Origin: an uncultured Ignavibacteriota bacterium
GTDB taxonomy: Bacteria > Bacteroidota > Ignavibacteria > UBA10030 > UBA8401
Assembly (NCBI GenBank): GCA_903884005.1
Contig: CAISDA010000035.1
Span: 1 to 64,000, forward strand
DNA length: 64,000 nucleotides
Direction: 5' to 3'
The notes beneath the pieces are model-generated. The model ran no database searches, was not told the origin of the DNA, and was given only the letters and a program-made list of their open reading frames with translations. This document shows positions 43,946 to 52,784 of the stretch, one piece after another (positions within the stretch are counted from its first letter, which is position 1; each line of letters starts with the position of its first letter). Both the position numbers and the translations under genes were made by a program.

Positions 43946-45308
43946 GGATCGTCACTTCTTTGATAAATGGAAACTCAACGAGAATTTTATTTTCAATCGC
44001 GGTGGAGATCTCGTGGACGCGCTCGAGCGTATGCGAATTGTCGACCGTGCATGCCAGCGAAACCCGGTACTCGCCATCGGATTCCAGCACAGAGAGGATC
44101 TGACAATCGAGGAGCTCTCCGTGGCTCATTGCGATGGCGATGATCTGCCTGCTGAGTTTTTGTGCATTGGCAGTGACATTACGCGACACGACGATATTTT
44201 CGCGTGATTCCTCGATGTGGATGATGACGGTCTGCACATTGGGGATCTGCTGCTTGATGAGCAGTTCCAGTTCGCTCACCCGTTCATGGGCGTGGATGAA
44301 TTTTTCGCTCGGAATAAATTCGAGCTGGAATTCTATTTGGTATTTCCCTTCGACCTGGAACACCTGCACATCGTGGGCGATCAGGCGTTCACGCGACAGC
44401 AGCAGCTTCACTTTATCGATGAGCGTTTCATCCCGGGTCTCGACCGGTTCAGGGTGAATGACGATATCGGTGTCCGGGTATTCGCGCTGCAGCGCGAGTT
44501 CGGCCTCATGGACAAGATCGTGCGCAATGGCGAATGGCACCGTGCGTGCGATCTGCACGGTAAGGTCGATGAAATTTTTCGCCCCCACCGATCGCACACG
44601 GATCTTATCCGCGTTATGGATGCCCGGGACGTCGGCAACGATGCGGTGGATCGCCTCTTCCATTCCCCTGGGGGCCTTGTCCAGCAGATCGTCGAGCGTG
44701 CGTTTCCCGAGTTCGAGGCTCACGAAGACGACGATCACCGCAACGATCAGTGCGGCGATGCTGTCGGCGATCGGCACGTTGAACAGCGTCAGTCCGAGGC
44801 CCAACAGCACGACGCTCGAGCTCCAGATGTCCGTCCGGAAATGAAGCGCATCGGCTTCGAGCGCCTGGCTGTTGAATTTTTTGGCGACACGGTAGAGCGC
44901 CTTCGAGCGCGAATAGTCGACGACGATCGAGACGATCATGACAACGAAGCTCCACACGCTCACTTCAACATGAACGGCTTTTCCCGTGAGTCGTTCATAC
45001 GCTTCATAGATGATCCACGCGCAGGTGACCAGGAGCAGCACTGTCTCGGCGAGCGCGGAAATATTTTCCACTTTACCATGGCCGTAGGCATGCGTTTTAT
45101 CGGCGGGACGGCCTGAGATCTTCACGGCGAAGTACGTGATGATGGCCGCAATGAAGTCGAGCCCCGAGTGCGCCGCTTCGGCCAGAATACCCAAGCTCCC
45201 CGTCATGACGCCGATCACGATCTTCATGCCCGTGATGAGAACGGCGCCCGCTATCGACGACAGGGCGACAGACAATTTTTCCCGCTGAATGGAATCGTGA
45301 TCCTGCAT
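43929..45308 (-). CDS. Cation diffusion facilitator (CDF) metal exporter with three tandem C-terminal domains
   Basis: This 459-residue protein starts with six TM helices (about residues 15-215) carrying the CDF metal-site pairs HSGLD in TM2 and HFRTD in TM5. Usual CDFs are about 300 residues with one cytoplasmic dimerisation domain. Here three similar beta-alpha-beta units follow: one ending DIVIHPEPVE, one ending TVIIHIEES and one ending EVTIHAEPN. It exports Zn, Mn, Fe or similar divalent metals. The ATG at 45308 follows GGGGGA; an upstream in-frame start at 45341 lies in a hairpin. Confidence 0.9.
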   Translation of the reverse strand: MQDHDSIQREKLSVALSSIAGAVLITGMKIVIGVMTGSLGILAEAAHSGLDFIAAIITYFAVKISGRPADKTHAYGHGKVENISALAETVLLLVTCAWIIYEAYERLTGKAVHVEVSVWSFVVMIVSIVVDYSRSKALYRVAKKFNSQALEADALHFRTDIWSSSVVLLGLGLTLFNVPIADSIAALIVAVIVVFVSLELGKRTLDDLLDKAPRGMEEAIHRIVADVPGIHNADKIRVRSVGAKNFIDLTVQIARTVPFAIAHDLVHEAELALQREYPDTDIVIHPEPVETRDETLIDKVKLLLSRERLIAHDVQVFQVEGKYQIEFQLEFIPSEKFIHAHERVSELELLIKQQIPNVQTVIIHIEESRENIVVSRNVTANAQKLSRQIIAIAMSHGELLDCQILSVLESDGEYRVSLACTVDNSHTLERVHEISTAIENKILVEFPFIKEVTIHAEPN

Positions 45309-45330
45309 AATTTTTCCCCCGGAAAATGAC

Positions 45331-45365
45331 GAAGGCGTCATTATTCACGGATAATTGACGCCTTC
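45331..45365. promoter_or_regulatory. Strong hairpin or palindrome upstream of the CDF gene
   Basis: gaaggcgtca and tgacgccttc form a perfect 10-bp inverted repeat. Inner ttat/ataa pairing leaves a 6-base loop. It ends 22 bp before the CDF ATG. On the minus strand no poly-U follows, so a leader regulatory element or metal-sensor operator is as likely as a gcvH terminator. Confidence 0.6.
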
Positions 45366-45508
45366 ATGATTTTGTGTTGCCCGAATCGCCAATGATTTTC
45401 CTTGGCCGTCATATAGCAGAACGATATCGTATGATGGTCTCCGCCGTCAGCCATGCAGCGCAGATCGATCGTCATTCCATTGAATCATCTCCGCACAGAG
45501 CAGCGTTG

Positions 45509-45889
45509 TTATTTGGCGATCAGATTTTTATACGCCGCCAGGTCGAGCAGCGGGGCAAGATCCGCTTCGTTCTCGATCTTCACTTTGATCATCCATCCGC
45601 GTTCGTACGGCTCTTTGTTGACGAGTTCGGGTGAATCCTGGATCTCCTTGTTCACTTCCACGATCTCGCCGGTGATTGGCGAATAGAGATCGGAGACGGC
45701 CTTCACGGCTTCGACGGTCCCGAACACTTGCCCGGCTTCCACCTTGCGCCCGATCGGGGGCACTTCAACGAACACGATGTCTCCCAATTCACCTTGCGCA
45801 TAGTCCGTAATGCCGATCACTCCGATCGATCCTTCGAGTCGGACCCATTCGTGATCTTTCGTGTAATTAAGATTTTCGGGAAGGTTCAT
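45509..45889 (-). CDS. gcvH: Glycine cleavage system H protein
   Basis: This 126-residue protein has the lipoyl-domain core and the lipoylated Lys in VEAVKAVSDLYSP. NYTKDHEWVRLEG is the family opening. It carries the aminomethyl intermediate between the P, T and L proteins of glycine cleavage. The frame extends to 45985, but the ATG at 45889 matches the normal N-terminus and has AAAGGAA upstream. It is encoded 31 bp after accC; none of the other gcv genes is in the window. Confidence 0.96.
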   Translation of the reverse strand: MNLPENLNYTKDHEWVRLEGSIGVIGITDYAQGELGDIVFVEVPPIGRKVEAGQVFGTVEAVKAVSDLYSPITGEIVEVNKEIQDSPELVNKEPYERGWMIKVKIENEADLAPLLDLAAYKNLIAK

Positions 45890-45920
45890 GAGAGTTCCTT
45901 TCAATTGAATGGTTACAGCA

Positions 45921-47261
45921 TTACTCTTTATATTCAAATCCATCGAGAAATTTCGTGTCGAAAATTCCGCTTTTGAAGCGGGCATCGCGCATCACTTTTT
46001 TCTGAAAGGGAATCGTCGTGTGAATGCCTTCGATGATGCATTCATCGAGCGCCCCGCGCATTTTATCGATCGCCTCGTCGCGCGTCGCCGCATAGACGAT
46101 GATCTTCGCCACGAGCGAATCATAATCCGGGGGGATCGAGTACCCGACATACACATGCGAATCCACACGCACGCCCGGTCCGCCCGGAAAATGGAGCCCG
46201 GTGATCTTGCCGGGTGAGGGACGGAAACCGTGCTGTGGGTCTTCGGCATTGATGCGGCATTCGATGGAATGACCGTGCACCGATACTTTTTTCCGGGAGA
46301 TCCGTTTCCCGTTCGCGATGTCGATCTGCGCCTTGATCAGATCGTATCCCGACACGAACTCTGTGACGGGGTGCTCGACCTGGATGCGCGTGTTCATTTC
46401 CATGAAATAGAAACTTCCGTCCTTGTCGAGCAAAAATTCGACCGTCCCGGCTCCGAGATACTTCACGCTCTTGGCGCCTTTGACCGCAGCGCCGCCGATG
46501 CGTTCGCGCAGGTCGGGGGTGACCGCGGGAGATGGCGATTCCTCTATCAGTTTTTGATGCCGCCGCTGGACCGAACAGTCGCGCTCGCCGAGATGGATCA
46601 CATTGCCGAAGCGGTCGCCTAAAATTTGTATTTCGATATGGCGCGGTTCTTCAAGATACCGTTCGATGTACACATCGGCGTTGCCGAAGGCGATCTCAGC
46701 CTCCGAGCGCGCGGTGTTGAACGCATTTTCAAATTCGTCGTCGTGGCGCACGATGCGCATGCCGCGTCCGCCGCCGCCTGCCGACGCTTTGACGATGACC
46801 GGATAGCCGATGGTGCGGACGATCGCCTTGGCCGCGGTGAAATCTGCGATGATGCCGTCGGACCCCGGAACGACCGGCACGCCAGCCTTGCGCATGGTGT
46901 CTTTTGCGAACGCCTTATCGCCCATGGCGGTAATCATTTCGGGCCTGGGCCCGATAAATGTGAGGCCGGAGGAAATGCAGATATCGGCGAAGCTTGCATT
47001 CTCCGCGAGGAATCCGTAGCCGGGATGGATCGCGTCGGCATTCGTAATTTCTGCGGCAGACAGGAGCCTGGGTATATTGAGATAACTTTCCCTGCTGGAG
47101 GCCGGTCCGATGCAGATCGCCTCGTCGGCGAAGCGCACATGAAGCGAATCGCGATCGGCTTCGGAATAGACAGCCACGGTTGCGATGCCCATTTCGCGGC
47201 AGGCGCGAATGATGCGGAGCGCAATTTCTCCGCGATTCGCTATGAGAATTTTTTTAATCAA
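45921..47261 (-). CDS. accC: Acetyl-CoA carboxylase, biotin carboxylase subunit
   Basis: This 446-residue ATP-grasp enzyme begins [20 protein letters not shown], with the Gly-rich loop [35 protein letters not shown], and the catalytic [15 protein letters not shown] segment. It carboxylates biotin on BCCP for malonyl-CoA synthesis. Normal full length. It lies between accB (31 bp) and gcvH (31 bp); efp-accB-accC is a widely conserved order. Confidence 0.97.
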   Translation of the reverse strand: MIKKILIANRGEIALRIIRACREMGIATVAVYSEADRDSLHVRFADEAICIGPASSRESYLNIPRLLSAAEITNADAIHPGYGFLAENASFADICISSGLTFIGPRPEMITAMGDKAFAKDTMRKAGVPVVPGSDGIIADFTAAKAIVRTIGYPVIVKASAGGGGRGMRIVRHDDEFENAFNTARSEAEIAFGNADVYIERYLEEPRHIEIQILGDRFGNVIHLGERDCSVQRRHQKLIEESPSPAVTPDLRERIGGAAVKGAKSVKYLGAGTVEFLLDKDGSFYFMEMNTRIQVEHPVTEFVSGYDLIKAQIDIANGKRISRKKVSVHGHSIECRINAEDPQHGFRPSPGKITGLHFPGGPGVRVDSHVYVGYSIPPDYDSLVAKIIVYAATRDEAIDKMRGALDECIIEGIHTTIPFQKKVMRDARFKSGIFDTKFLDGFEYKE

Positions 47262-47292
47262 AAATAACGTCCTCTAGATTGTCTGTGTACGG

Positions 47293-47769
47293 TTACGGTT
47301 CAACAAGGAACAACACCTGGTTATATTCCACAGGTTTGCCGTTTTCAACGCACACCTTGGCGATCGTGCCTGAAAAATCGGCTTCGATCTCGTTCATCAG
47401 CTTCATCGCTTCCACAATGCACAGCACTGATCCGGGTTTGATCTGGGTTCCCACTTCCGCGTATGGTTCCGCATCCGGTGACGGCGAACGATAAAACGTA
47501 CCGACAATCGGGGATTTGATCTCTTTGTATTTCTTTTCGAGTACGGGAGGCGCCGAGGGAACCGGCACCGACTGCTCATGTGCGGCAGGCTGTGCAGGAC
47601 CCTGGGAAGGATACATCGCGTGAGGCATCATGAGCGGATAGGACGGCATCGACTGGCCCGAAGAATTTTTAGTCACACGGATCTTCACACCTTTCGATTC
47701 CAATTCGATCTCATGGACATTGCTTTTCTCCACCATCGTTACTATCTGCTGAACGAATTTGATGTCCAT
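47293..47769 (-). CDS. accB: Acetyl-CoA carboxylase, biotin carboxyl carrier protein
   Basis: This 158-residue protein has an N-terminal helix-strand unit ([20 protein letters not shown]), a Pro/Ala-rich linker (residues about 55-85) and the biotinyl domain with the biotin Lys in [12 protein letters not shown]. The frame begins at 47817 directly after the efp stop, but the ATG at 47769 matches other AccB proteins and has GGGAG six bases upstream. Partner of AccC encoded downstream. Confidence 0.95.
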   Translation of the reverse strand: MDIKFVQQIVTMVEKSNVHEIELESKGVKIRVTKNSSGQSMPSYPLMMPHAMYPSQGPAQPAAHEQSVPVPSAPPVLEKKYKEIKSPIVGTFYRSPSPDAEPYAEVGTQIKPGSVLCIVEAMKLMNEIEADFSGTIAKVCVENGKPVEYNQVLFLVEP

Positions 47770-47817
47770 GAATGCTCCCGATTTTTGTGCTTTTGGTGCT
47801 AACGGTTTTTTCGCCAT

Positions 47818-48381
47818 TTACTTTTTCACGCGTTCAAGGTATGCGCCGGTGCGTGTATCGACACGGATCACATCGCCTTCGTTAATAAAGAGAGGAACGT
47901 TGACGCTCGCTCCGGTTTCAACCACGGCAGGCTTGGTGCCGCTTGTGGCAGTATCGCCGCGCACGCCGGGGGTTGTTTCTGTCACCGCGAGTTCGACATT
48001 CATCGGAAGTTCTGCGCCGACAGGAGTGGCGCCGTCGAACATGATCTCCACGACGCAGCTTTCCTTCAAATATTTCGCGCCGTCGCCCAAGAGCACTTCG
48101 TCCACCGGGATCTGATCGTACGTTTCCTGGTCCATGAAGTTGTAGCTTTGTCCGTCGTGGAAGAGGTACTGGAATTGTTTTCGTTCCACGCGCACGAGTT
48201 CGATTTCTTCGCCCGAACGAAACCGGTTCTCGATGATGCGGCCGTGGCGGACATTGCGCATCTTCACCTGGTAGAACGCCCGCAAGTTGCCCGGCGTCCG
48301 ATGCATGAATTCCTCGACGACGTGGAGTTCGCCGTTAAAGCGTATAAAAATGCCGTTCCGTAAATCTGCTGTTGATGCCAT
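47818..48381 (-). CDS. efp: Translation elongation factor P
   Basis: This 187-residue protein has three beta-barrel domains; the C-terminal signature VNVPLFINEGDVIRVDTRTG is typical. EF-P relieves stalling at polyproline. The domain I tip reads RTPGNLRAF where E. coli has KPGKGQAF, so the residue aligned with modified Lys34 is Asn. Lys (EpmA) or Arg (EarP) modification therefore cannot occur at that position. Immediately upstream of accB. Confidence 0.96.
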   Translation of the reverse strand: MASTADLRNGIFIRFNGELHVVEEFMHRTPGNLRAFYQVKMRNVRHGRIIENRFRSGEEIELVRVERKQFQYLFHDGQSYNFMDQETYDQIPVDEVLLGDGAKYLKESCVVEIMFDGATPVGAELPMNVELAVTETTPGVRGDTATSGTKPAVVETGASVNVPLFINEGDVIRVDTRTGAYLERVKK

Positions 48382-48486
48382 ACAGAGCCGAATTTCTTCC
48401 TGAAAATTTGATAAGAAGGATTAATTTTGTACATTTTCGAATAAGAATGTACTGAGATTAGGCATCATATTCAAGAGAAAACTCCA

Positions 48487-48843
48487 TTGCCCAAAAGACA
48501 CGTTACAACCGCGATTCTTTTCGTTCTGTTCGCCGCTGCAGCGGTTCCGGGATGCTCACAGCGCAGAGGCGCCGAAGCCGACAACGGGTTCACCGTGCTC
48601 TACGCCGAACTCATGCTGCTCAATGACCAGGAACGCTCCGCCCCCGCCGTGTCCGATTCGGCATACCGGCGGCATGCGGCAGATATCCTGACGGCACACG
48701 GCACGACGCGCGCGGACTTTACGATGAAATCAAACGTGCTGATGCAGGATGACCGGGCATGGAGGGATTTTCTCGGCAGGGTCTCGCTTGTCTTCGACAG
48801 CCTTAAAACCGTGCGCGCGTTGCCGCCGAAGCAACAACCTTGA
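48487..48843 (+). CDS. Small putative lipoprotein (DUF4296-like)
   Basis: This 118-residue protein starts at TTG. It has a lipoprotein signal: basic MPKRHVTT, hydrophobic core AILFVLFAAAA, lipobox VPGC. The mature part is helical (LYAELMLLNDQERS, YRRHAADILTAHGTTRADF). The pattern of an N-terminal lipobox plus a helical hairpin recalls DUF4296 proteins of Bacteroidota, but I am not certain. It is divergent from efp; a weak promoter (TTGATA-N16-TACATT, 48408-48435) precedes it. Confidence 0.65.
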   Translation: MPKRHVTTAILFVLFAAAAVPGCSQRRGAEADNGFTVLYAELMLLNDQERSAPAVSDSAYRRHAADILTAHGTTRADFTMKSNVLMQDDRAWRDFLGRVSLVFDSLKTVRALPPKQQP

Positions 48844-48909
48844 ATCTTCGTCACTCTGGAATCAGTGAAGAGGATCGTCGCGTAACTAATCGCCGTATTC
48901 TAGAGTTCA

Positions 48910-49118
48910 TGTCATTATGAGGGAGCTCGAGCGACCGAAGAATCTCGCCGGCTGCCACCACGATGCAAGATTCTTCGCTTGCGCTCAGAATGGCAGAGTA
49001 CGTATGTCATATGCAAGAAGATTCTTGGCGATGCCAAGATGCCTTACCTCAGGATGACAGTAATTTGATGTCATCCGAATAAAGATAACCTCGTCAAGAT
49101 GCTAACTTCAGAATGACA
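48910..49118 (+). repeat. Family B interspersed hairpin repeat, copy B5 (longest)
   Basis: Left arm gtcattatgagggagctcga, right arm attcttcgcttgcgctcaga, then two further degenerate right arms ending ctcaggatgac and ttcagaatgac. It fills the 335-bp gap between the lipoprotein and stress-protein genes, in which I see no gene. Confidence 0.85.
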
Positions 49119-49178
49119 ATTTTTTGGTACCATGCTGGGTAGGTACCATGATCACCGTATCTGCCCGCTTCGTGTGCA

Positions 49179-49682
49179 TCAAACGCGCTCATCGAGAAAA
49201 TCTTTTTCCTTTTGACGCACAACCAGCACGGGGCACGGAGCCTTGCGGACAATTTTTTCGGCAGTGCTGCCGAAGAGAATATGTTCGACGCCTGTATGCC
49301 CGTGCGTGGCGACAATGATCAGGTCGATGTCGTTTTCAGCCGCGTATGCGGTGACTTCAACAAACGGAAGTCCGGTTTTCACGACGGCGGCGGCCGGCAC
49401 CTGATCTTTGATCATCTCTGCGATCATGGCGTGCAGTTCCTCTTCGCCTTTCTTCCTCAGTTCATCCTCCACATTCGGAAAACCGACCTGGCCGAAACTG
49501 AAGTCGGCCGGGTATACCGTCGGCTCGACGACATAGAGCAGCGTCAGTGAAGCGCCGAACTGTTCCGCGAAGCGGAACGCATACTTCAATGCTTTTTTGG
49601 AATACTCGGAGAAATCGATCGGGACAAGAATTTTTTTGAGGCTCAGATGAGAGCCTCCCGGGGCGGTATTCGCAGGTGACAT
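49179..49682 (-). CDS. Universal stress protein (UspA family)
   Basis: This 167-residue protein has KKILVPIDFSEYSKKALKYA at the N-terminus and ATHGHTGVEHILFGSTAEKI near the C-terminus. The latter fits the ATP-binding G-x2-G-x9-G-S pattern except that the first Gly is Ala. A 15-residue Pro/Gly-rich extension precedes the domain. The ATG at 49682 follows GGAAGGAA; the frame opens at 49715. It is probably co-transcribed with the cyclic-nucleotide-binding protein upstream. Confidence 0.9.
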   Translation of the reverse strand: MSPANTAPGGSHLSLKKILVPIDFSEYSKKALKYAFRFAEQFGASLTLLYVVEPTVYPADFSFGQVGFPNVEDELRKKGEEELHAMIAEMIKDQVPAAAVVKTGLPFVEVTAYAAENDIDLIIVATHGHTGVEHILFGSTAEKIVRKAPCPVLVVRQKEKDFLDERV

Positions 49683-49732
49683 GGCGGTATTCCTTCCAAT
49701 AAGTGAGCGGGACAACCGATACCGTGCGCTCG

Positions 49733-50368
49733 TTACTTTTGAAGATCAGCCAACTGAGCGCGGAGTTTTGAAATTTCCAGGTTGCTGTTGCGCAGCCGTT
49801 CTCCCAGTAATTGGGCCAGCCCCAGCACAATCTTCAAACCGGCCGCGGGCGATTTTTCGATGATGTCGAAGAGATCGGGCCTGAAAAAACCGATCAACGC
49901 CGCCTCGGTATGAGCCACGACAGTGGCCGATCGCGGCGATTCATCGAGCAGTGCAATCTCGCCAAAAAAATCTCCCTCATGCAGCGCCACCAATTGTTTG
50001 GTCGATCCGTTTTCCTCAAGCAGCACATCGACGTCACCGCTTTCAATGACGTACATCCCGAGGCCGGGATCGTTCTGGCAGACGATCGTTTCGCCCGCCT
50101 TATAGTTCCTCCGGTGCACGATGGAGGCGACTTGGCGCAGTTCCTTCGGTTTCAACGACTCGAAGACCGGTATCTTGGCGATCACGTCTTCGACATTCGA
50201 CGCCTGGCGTCTGAATGGGAGCGCGTTCTTAATCTTGTGCAGCGGAAGGATGTCGATAGACACAGAGATCGTCTCCGAAAGTTGTGGGTCTGTCCAATAG
50301 TAAGAACAATTTTTGAGAAAAGGAAGTGCAGACGCGTCCGCGTCAGTGACGCGGGCGCAGTCCGTCAT
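49733..50368 (-). CDS. Cyclic nucleotide-binding domain protein
   Basis: This 211-residue protein has a Crp-like cNMP domain (about residues 65-180: IPVFESLKPKELRQVASIVH, GDFFGEIALLDESPRSATVV as the phosphate-binding cassette). It has no DNA-binding helix-turn-helix. A short C-terminal helix (LGERLRNSNLEISKLRAQLADLQK) could form a coiled coil. The start ATG overlaps the ilvE stop in a TGATG arrangement, so its translation is coupled to ilvE. The frame continues upstream inside ilvE, but only as a shadow. Ligand and output are unknown. Confidence 0.85.
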   Translation of the reverse strand: MTDCARVTDADASALPFLKNCSYYWTDPQLSETISVSIDILPLHKIKNALPFRRQASNVEDVIAKIPVFESLKPKELRQVASIVHRRNYKAGETIVCQNDPGLGMYVIESGDVDVLLEENGSTKQLVALHEGDFFGEIALLDESPRSATVVAHTEAALIGFFRPDLFDIIEKSPAAGLKIVLGLAQLLGERLRNSNLEISKLRAQLADLQK

Positions 50369-51285
50369 CACACAAAATTCAGCCAGCCGTGCGGATCCTC
50401 TCCGCCTTCGACCACCGCGAAGAACCGCTTCTGCAGCTCGCGCGTCACGTCGCCCAGGGCGCCCGTTCCGATCTTCATCCGGTCGACGGAGCGAATCGGC
50501 GTGATCTCGGCAGCCGTGCCGGTGAAGAACACCTCGTCTGCAATGTAGATCATTTCGCGCGGAATGAGCATCTCCGAGATCTCGATGCCGGCGTCCTTGG
50601 CGAGCTGCATCACCGATGCTCGCGTGATGCCGGGCAGTATGGAATTGATGAACGGCGGCGTGAAGATCTTCCCGTCCTTCACGACGAAAATATTTTCTCC
50701 GCTTCCTTCGCTCACATAGCCATTCACGTCCAGCGCAATGCCTTCGGCGTACCCGTCGGCGATCGCTTCCATCTTGATGAGCTGCGAGTTCATATAGTTG
50801 CCGCCGGCTTTTGCCATGGTCGGTATGGTATTGGCGGCGTTGCGGTTCCACGACGCGAACCGGACATCGATCCCTTTTTCAAGCGCTTCGGCGCCGAGGT
50901 ATTTTCCCCATTCCCACACCGCCACCGTGAAATCGACCGGACAGCCGAACGGATTCACACCGACATCACCGTACCCGCGGTACGCGATCGGCCGTATGTA
51001 GCAGGACTTCAGGCCGTTCGCCTTGATCGTGTCCTTGATGGCCTGTTCCATTTCGGGGATCGTGTAGGGAATTTCCGAGCGGTACATTTTTGCGGAATTG
51101 ACGAGACGGATCAAATGATCATCCAGACGGAAGATCGCCGACCCCCTCTTCGTTTCATAACAGCGGATGCCTTCGAACCAGCTGCTGCCGTAATGGATCA
51201 CGTGGGAGAGCACATGAATTTTCGCTTCGTCCCAGTTGATGAGCGATCCGTTCATCCAGATTTTTTCGACTTTTTTTACTGCCAT
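50368..51285 (-). CDS. ilvE: Branched-chain amino acid aminotransferase
   Basis: This 305-residue fold-type IV PLP enzyme has [15 protein letters not shown], the PLP Lys in [33 protein letters not shown] and [14 protein letters not shown]. It interconverts Leu, Ile and Val with their 2-keto acids. The ATG at 51285 has GGGAG upstream; the 22 extra codons to 51351 run through a family B remnant and are excluded. Overlaps the next gene by one base. Confidence 0.95.
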   Translation of the reverse strand: MAVKKVEKIWMNGSLINWDEAKIHVLSHVIHYGSSWFEGIRCYETKRGSAIFRLDDHLIRLVNSAKMYRSEIPYTIPEMEQAIKDTIKANGLKSCYIRPIAYRGYGDVGVNPFGCPVDFTVAVWEWGKYLGAEALEKGIDVRFASWNRNAANTIPTMAKAGGNYMNSQLIKMEAIADGYAEGIALDVNGYVSEGSGENIFVVKDGKIFTPPFINSILPGITRASVMQLAKDAGIEISEMLIPREMIYIADEVFFTGTAAEITPIRSVDRMKIGTGALGDVTRELQKRFFAVVEGGEDPHGWLNFV

Positions 51286-51315
51286 GATCAATGCTCCCTC
51301 TTGCTTATGATTTTT

Positions 51316-51349
51316 AGATTCTTCGATCGCTTCGCTCCCTGATAATGAC
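51316..51349 (+). repeat. Family B repeat, partial copy B8 (right arm only)
   Basis: agattcttcgatcgcttcgctccctgataatgac resembles the right arm with small insertions; no left arm is present. It lies 31 bp upstream of the ilvE start. Confidence 0.5.
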
Positions 51350-51378
51350 ACGGAATAGCGAGAACGGTGAGCAGTTAC

Positions 51379-52497
51379 TTAAATTGCGTTTTCGTACAAG
51401 CGGTACGTTTTGTACCGTTCACCCTTCATCATTTCCGCAGCACGGTTCATCATGATGTTGTCTTCGAGCACCCAGCTGGCTTCGCCGAATTTGTATCCCA
51501 ATTTTTTCGCGCGCACGGCGGTCTCATAGAACAGCACACCGGACGCGCCCGACTTCTGATACTCGGGGATCACACCAAGCACGATGACGCGCACGAGGTC
51601 GATCTTTTTCTTCTTCGTATAGAGGTGAAAAAGTCCGCTGAGCGTGCCGCCGTTTGTGTTGTATTTCAGCGCCATGTTGATATCGGGAAGCGCAAGGGCG
51701 AACCCGATGACCTCTCCCTTCGCTTCAGCCAGAATGATGAGGTCCGGCTCCACGATCATCTTCAGGTCCTTCGCAAGCGCGTCGAACTCGGCATCGGTCA
51801 TCGGCACCGCGCCCCAGTTGCGCGACCATGCCTTGTTATAGACGACCTTGATGCGGTCGACATCCTCATTGAAATGTTTCATATCGATGGGCCGGAACGT
51901 CAATCCGCCGCGTTCCTTGATGATGTCGTTGGCGCGGATGAAGCGCTCCGAATAGACCGTGCCCTGATCGAGCAAGTACGCATAGAGATCCTTCACTTTC
52001 GTCAGGCCGTGCGTCTCGTACAGCTTCACGTAATATTCAGGATTGTACGTCATCATGACAACGGGCGGCTTATCGAAGGCGTTGATGAGCAGTCCGACCT
52101 CGTCGTTCACCGACGGGTTCATCGGGCCGCGCATGGCGGTCTTCCCTTTTGAGCGCAGAAATTTCTTCGCCTCGTCGAACAGCGCGTTGGCCACGTCCTG
52201 GTCGTCGATGCATTCGAAGAAACCGAAGAAGCCGATCGTATCGTGATGCTCCTTGTTATGATTCTCATTCGTAATGCCGGCAATGCGGCCCACCACTTCG
52301 CCATCGCGCTCGGCAAGGAACATTTCCATTTCCGCATGCTGATAGAAAGGATTGTTTTTCTTGTCGATCAGTTTGCGCCTGTCCATCATCAATGGCGGCA
52401 CCCATGCGGGATTGTTACCGTAGATCTTCCAGAGGAAGCGTAAAAATCGGGTTTCATCTTTTTTTGAGCGAACGGGGCGGATAGTGAATGGTGTCAT
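51379..52497 (-). CDS. GNAT-fold acyltransferase, candidate bacterial ceramide synthase
   Basis: This 372-residue protein has two GNAT-like halves. The first includes FLAERDGEVVGRIAGITNEN followed by MRGPMNPSVNDEVGLL; the second includes IILAEAKGEVIGFALALPD and the acyl-CoA-binding stretch VIVLGVIPEYQKSGASGVLF. It has no signal peptide. The family is widespread in Bacteroidota. Its place next to serine palmitoyltransferase suggests the N-acylation step of ceramide formation, as shown for the GNAT-type bCerS of Caulobacter (from memory). A generic N-acyltransferase remains possible. It is separated from the palmitoyltransferase by a terminator and repeat B6, so it is probably its own transcript. 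Confidence 0.75.
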   Translation of the reverse strand: MTPFTIRPVRSKKDETRFLRFLWKIYGNNPAWVPPLMMDRRKLIDKKNNPFYQHAEMEMFLAERDGEVVGRIAGITNENHNKEHHDTIGFFGFFECIDDQDVANALFDEAKKFLRSKGKTAMRGPMNPSVNDEVGLLINAFDKPPVVMMTYNPEYYVKLYETHGLTKVKDLYAYLLDQGTVYSERFIRANDIIKERGGLTFRPIDMKHFNEDVDRIKVVYNKAWSRNWGAVPMTDAEFDALAKDLKMIVEPDLIILAEAKGEVIGFALALPDINMALKYNTNGGTLSGLFHLYTKKKKIDLVRVIVLGVIPEYQKSGASGVLFYETAVRAKKLGYKFGEASWVLEDNIMMNRAAEMMKGERYKTYRLYENAI

Positions 52498-52569
52498 AGA
52501 AAATATTTCAGAGTAATTGACCGTATTCCGTGAAATAAAATGATCTTCAACGAGTAATCTATAATCCCT

Positions 52570-52690
52570 GTCATTCTGAAGGAGCGCAGCGACTGAAGAA
52601 TCTAAAAATGCTCATGACATCAGGCAGGATCAATTAATAGCTGGTACTGACGATCACCATTTTAGATCCTTCGCTTCGCTCAGGATGACA
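52570..52690 (+). repeat. Family B interspersed hairpin repeat, copy B6 (diverged linker)
   Basis: Left arm gtcattctgaaggagcgcag and right arm gatccttcgcttcgctcagg, with an unrelated linker of about 60 bp. It lies between the acyltransferase and serine palmitoyltransferase genes. Confidence 0.75.
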
Positions 52691-52717
52691 TTAATTTTGA
52701 TGCACACTGAGTAATTA

Positions 52718-52765
52718 CGAAAAAAAACGCCACGCACTACAGAGGAACGAGTCGGCGTGGCGTTT
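52718..52765 (-). terminator. Rho-independent terminator of the serine palmitoyltransferase gene
   Basis: Perfect 11-bp inverted repeat aaacgccacgc/gcgtggcgttt with a 19-base loop. On the minus strand the stem runs into TTTTTTTCG. It is 20 bp after the stop codon. Confidence 0.88.
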
Positions 52766-52784
52766 ACATCGGTTGACTACTGTG

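Noticed and set aside
48910-49118. Family B copies considered as CRISPR or as an insertion sequence
   Set aside because: There are no regular unique spacers, no direct-repeat periodicity, no transposase ORF and no target-site duplication visible.
50369-50851. Upstream part of the long frame of the cyclic-nucleotide-binding gene
   Set aside because: It is Arg/His-rich shadow coding opposite in phase within ilvE. The true start is the ATG overlapping the ilvE stop.
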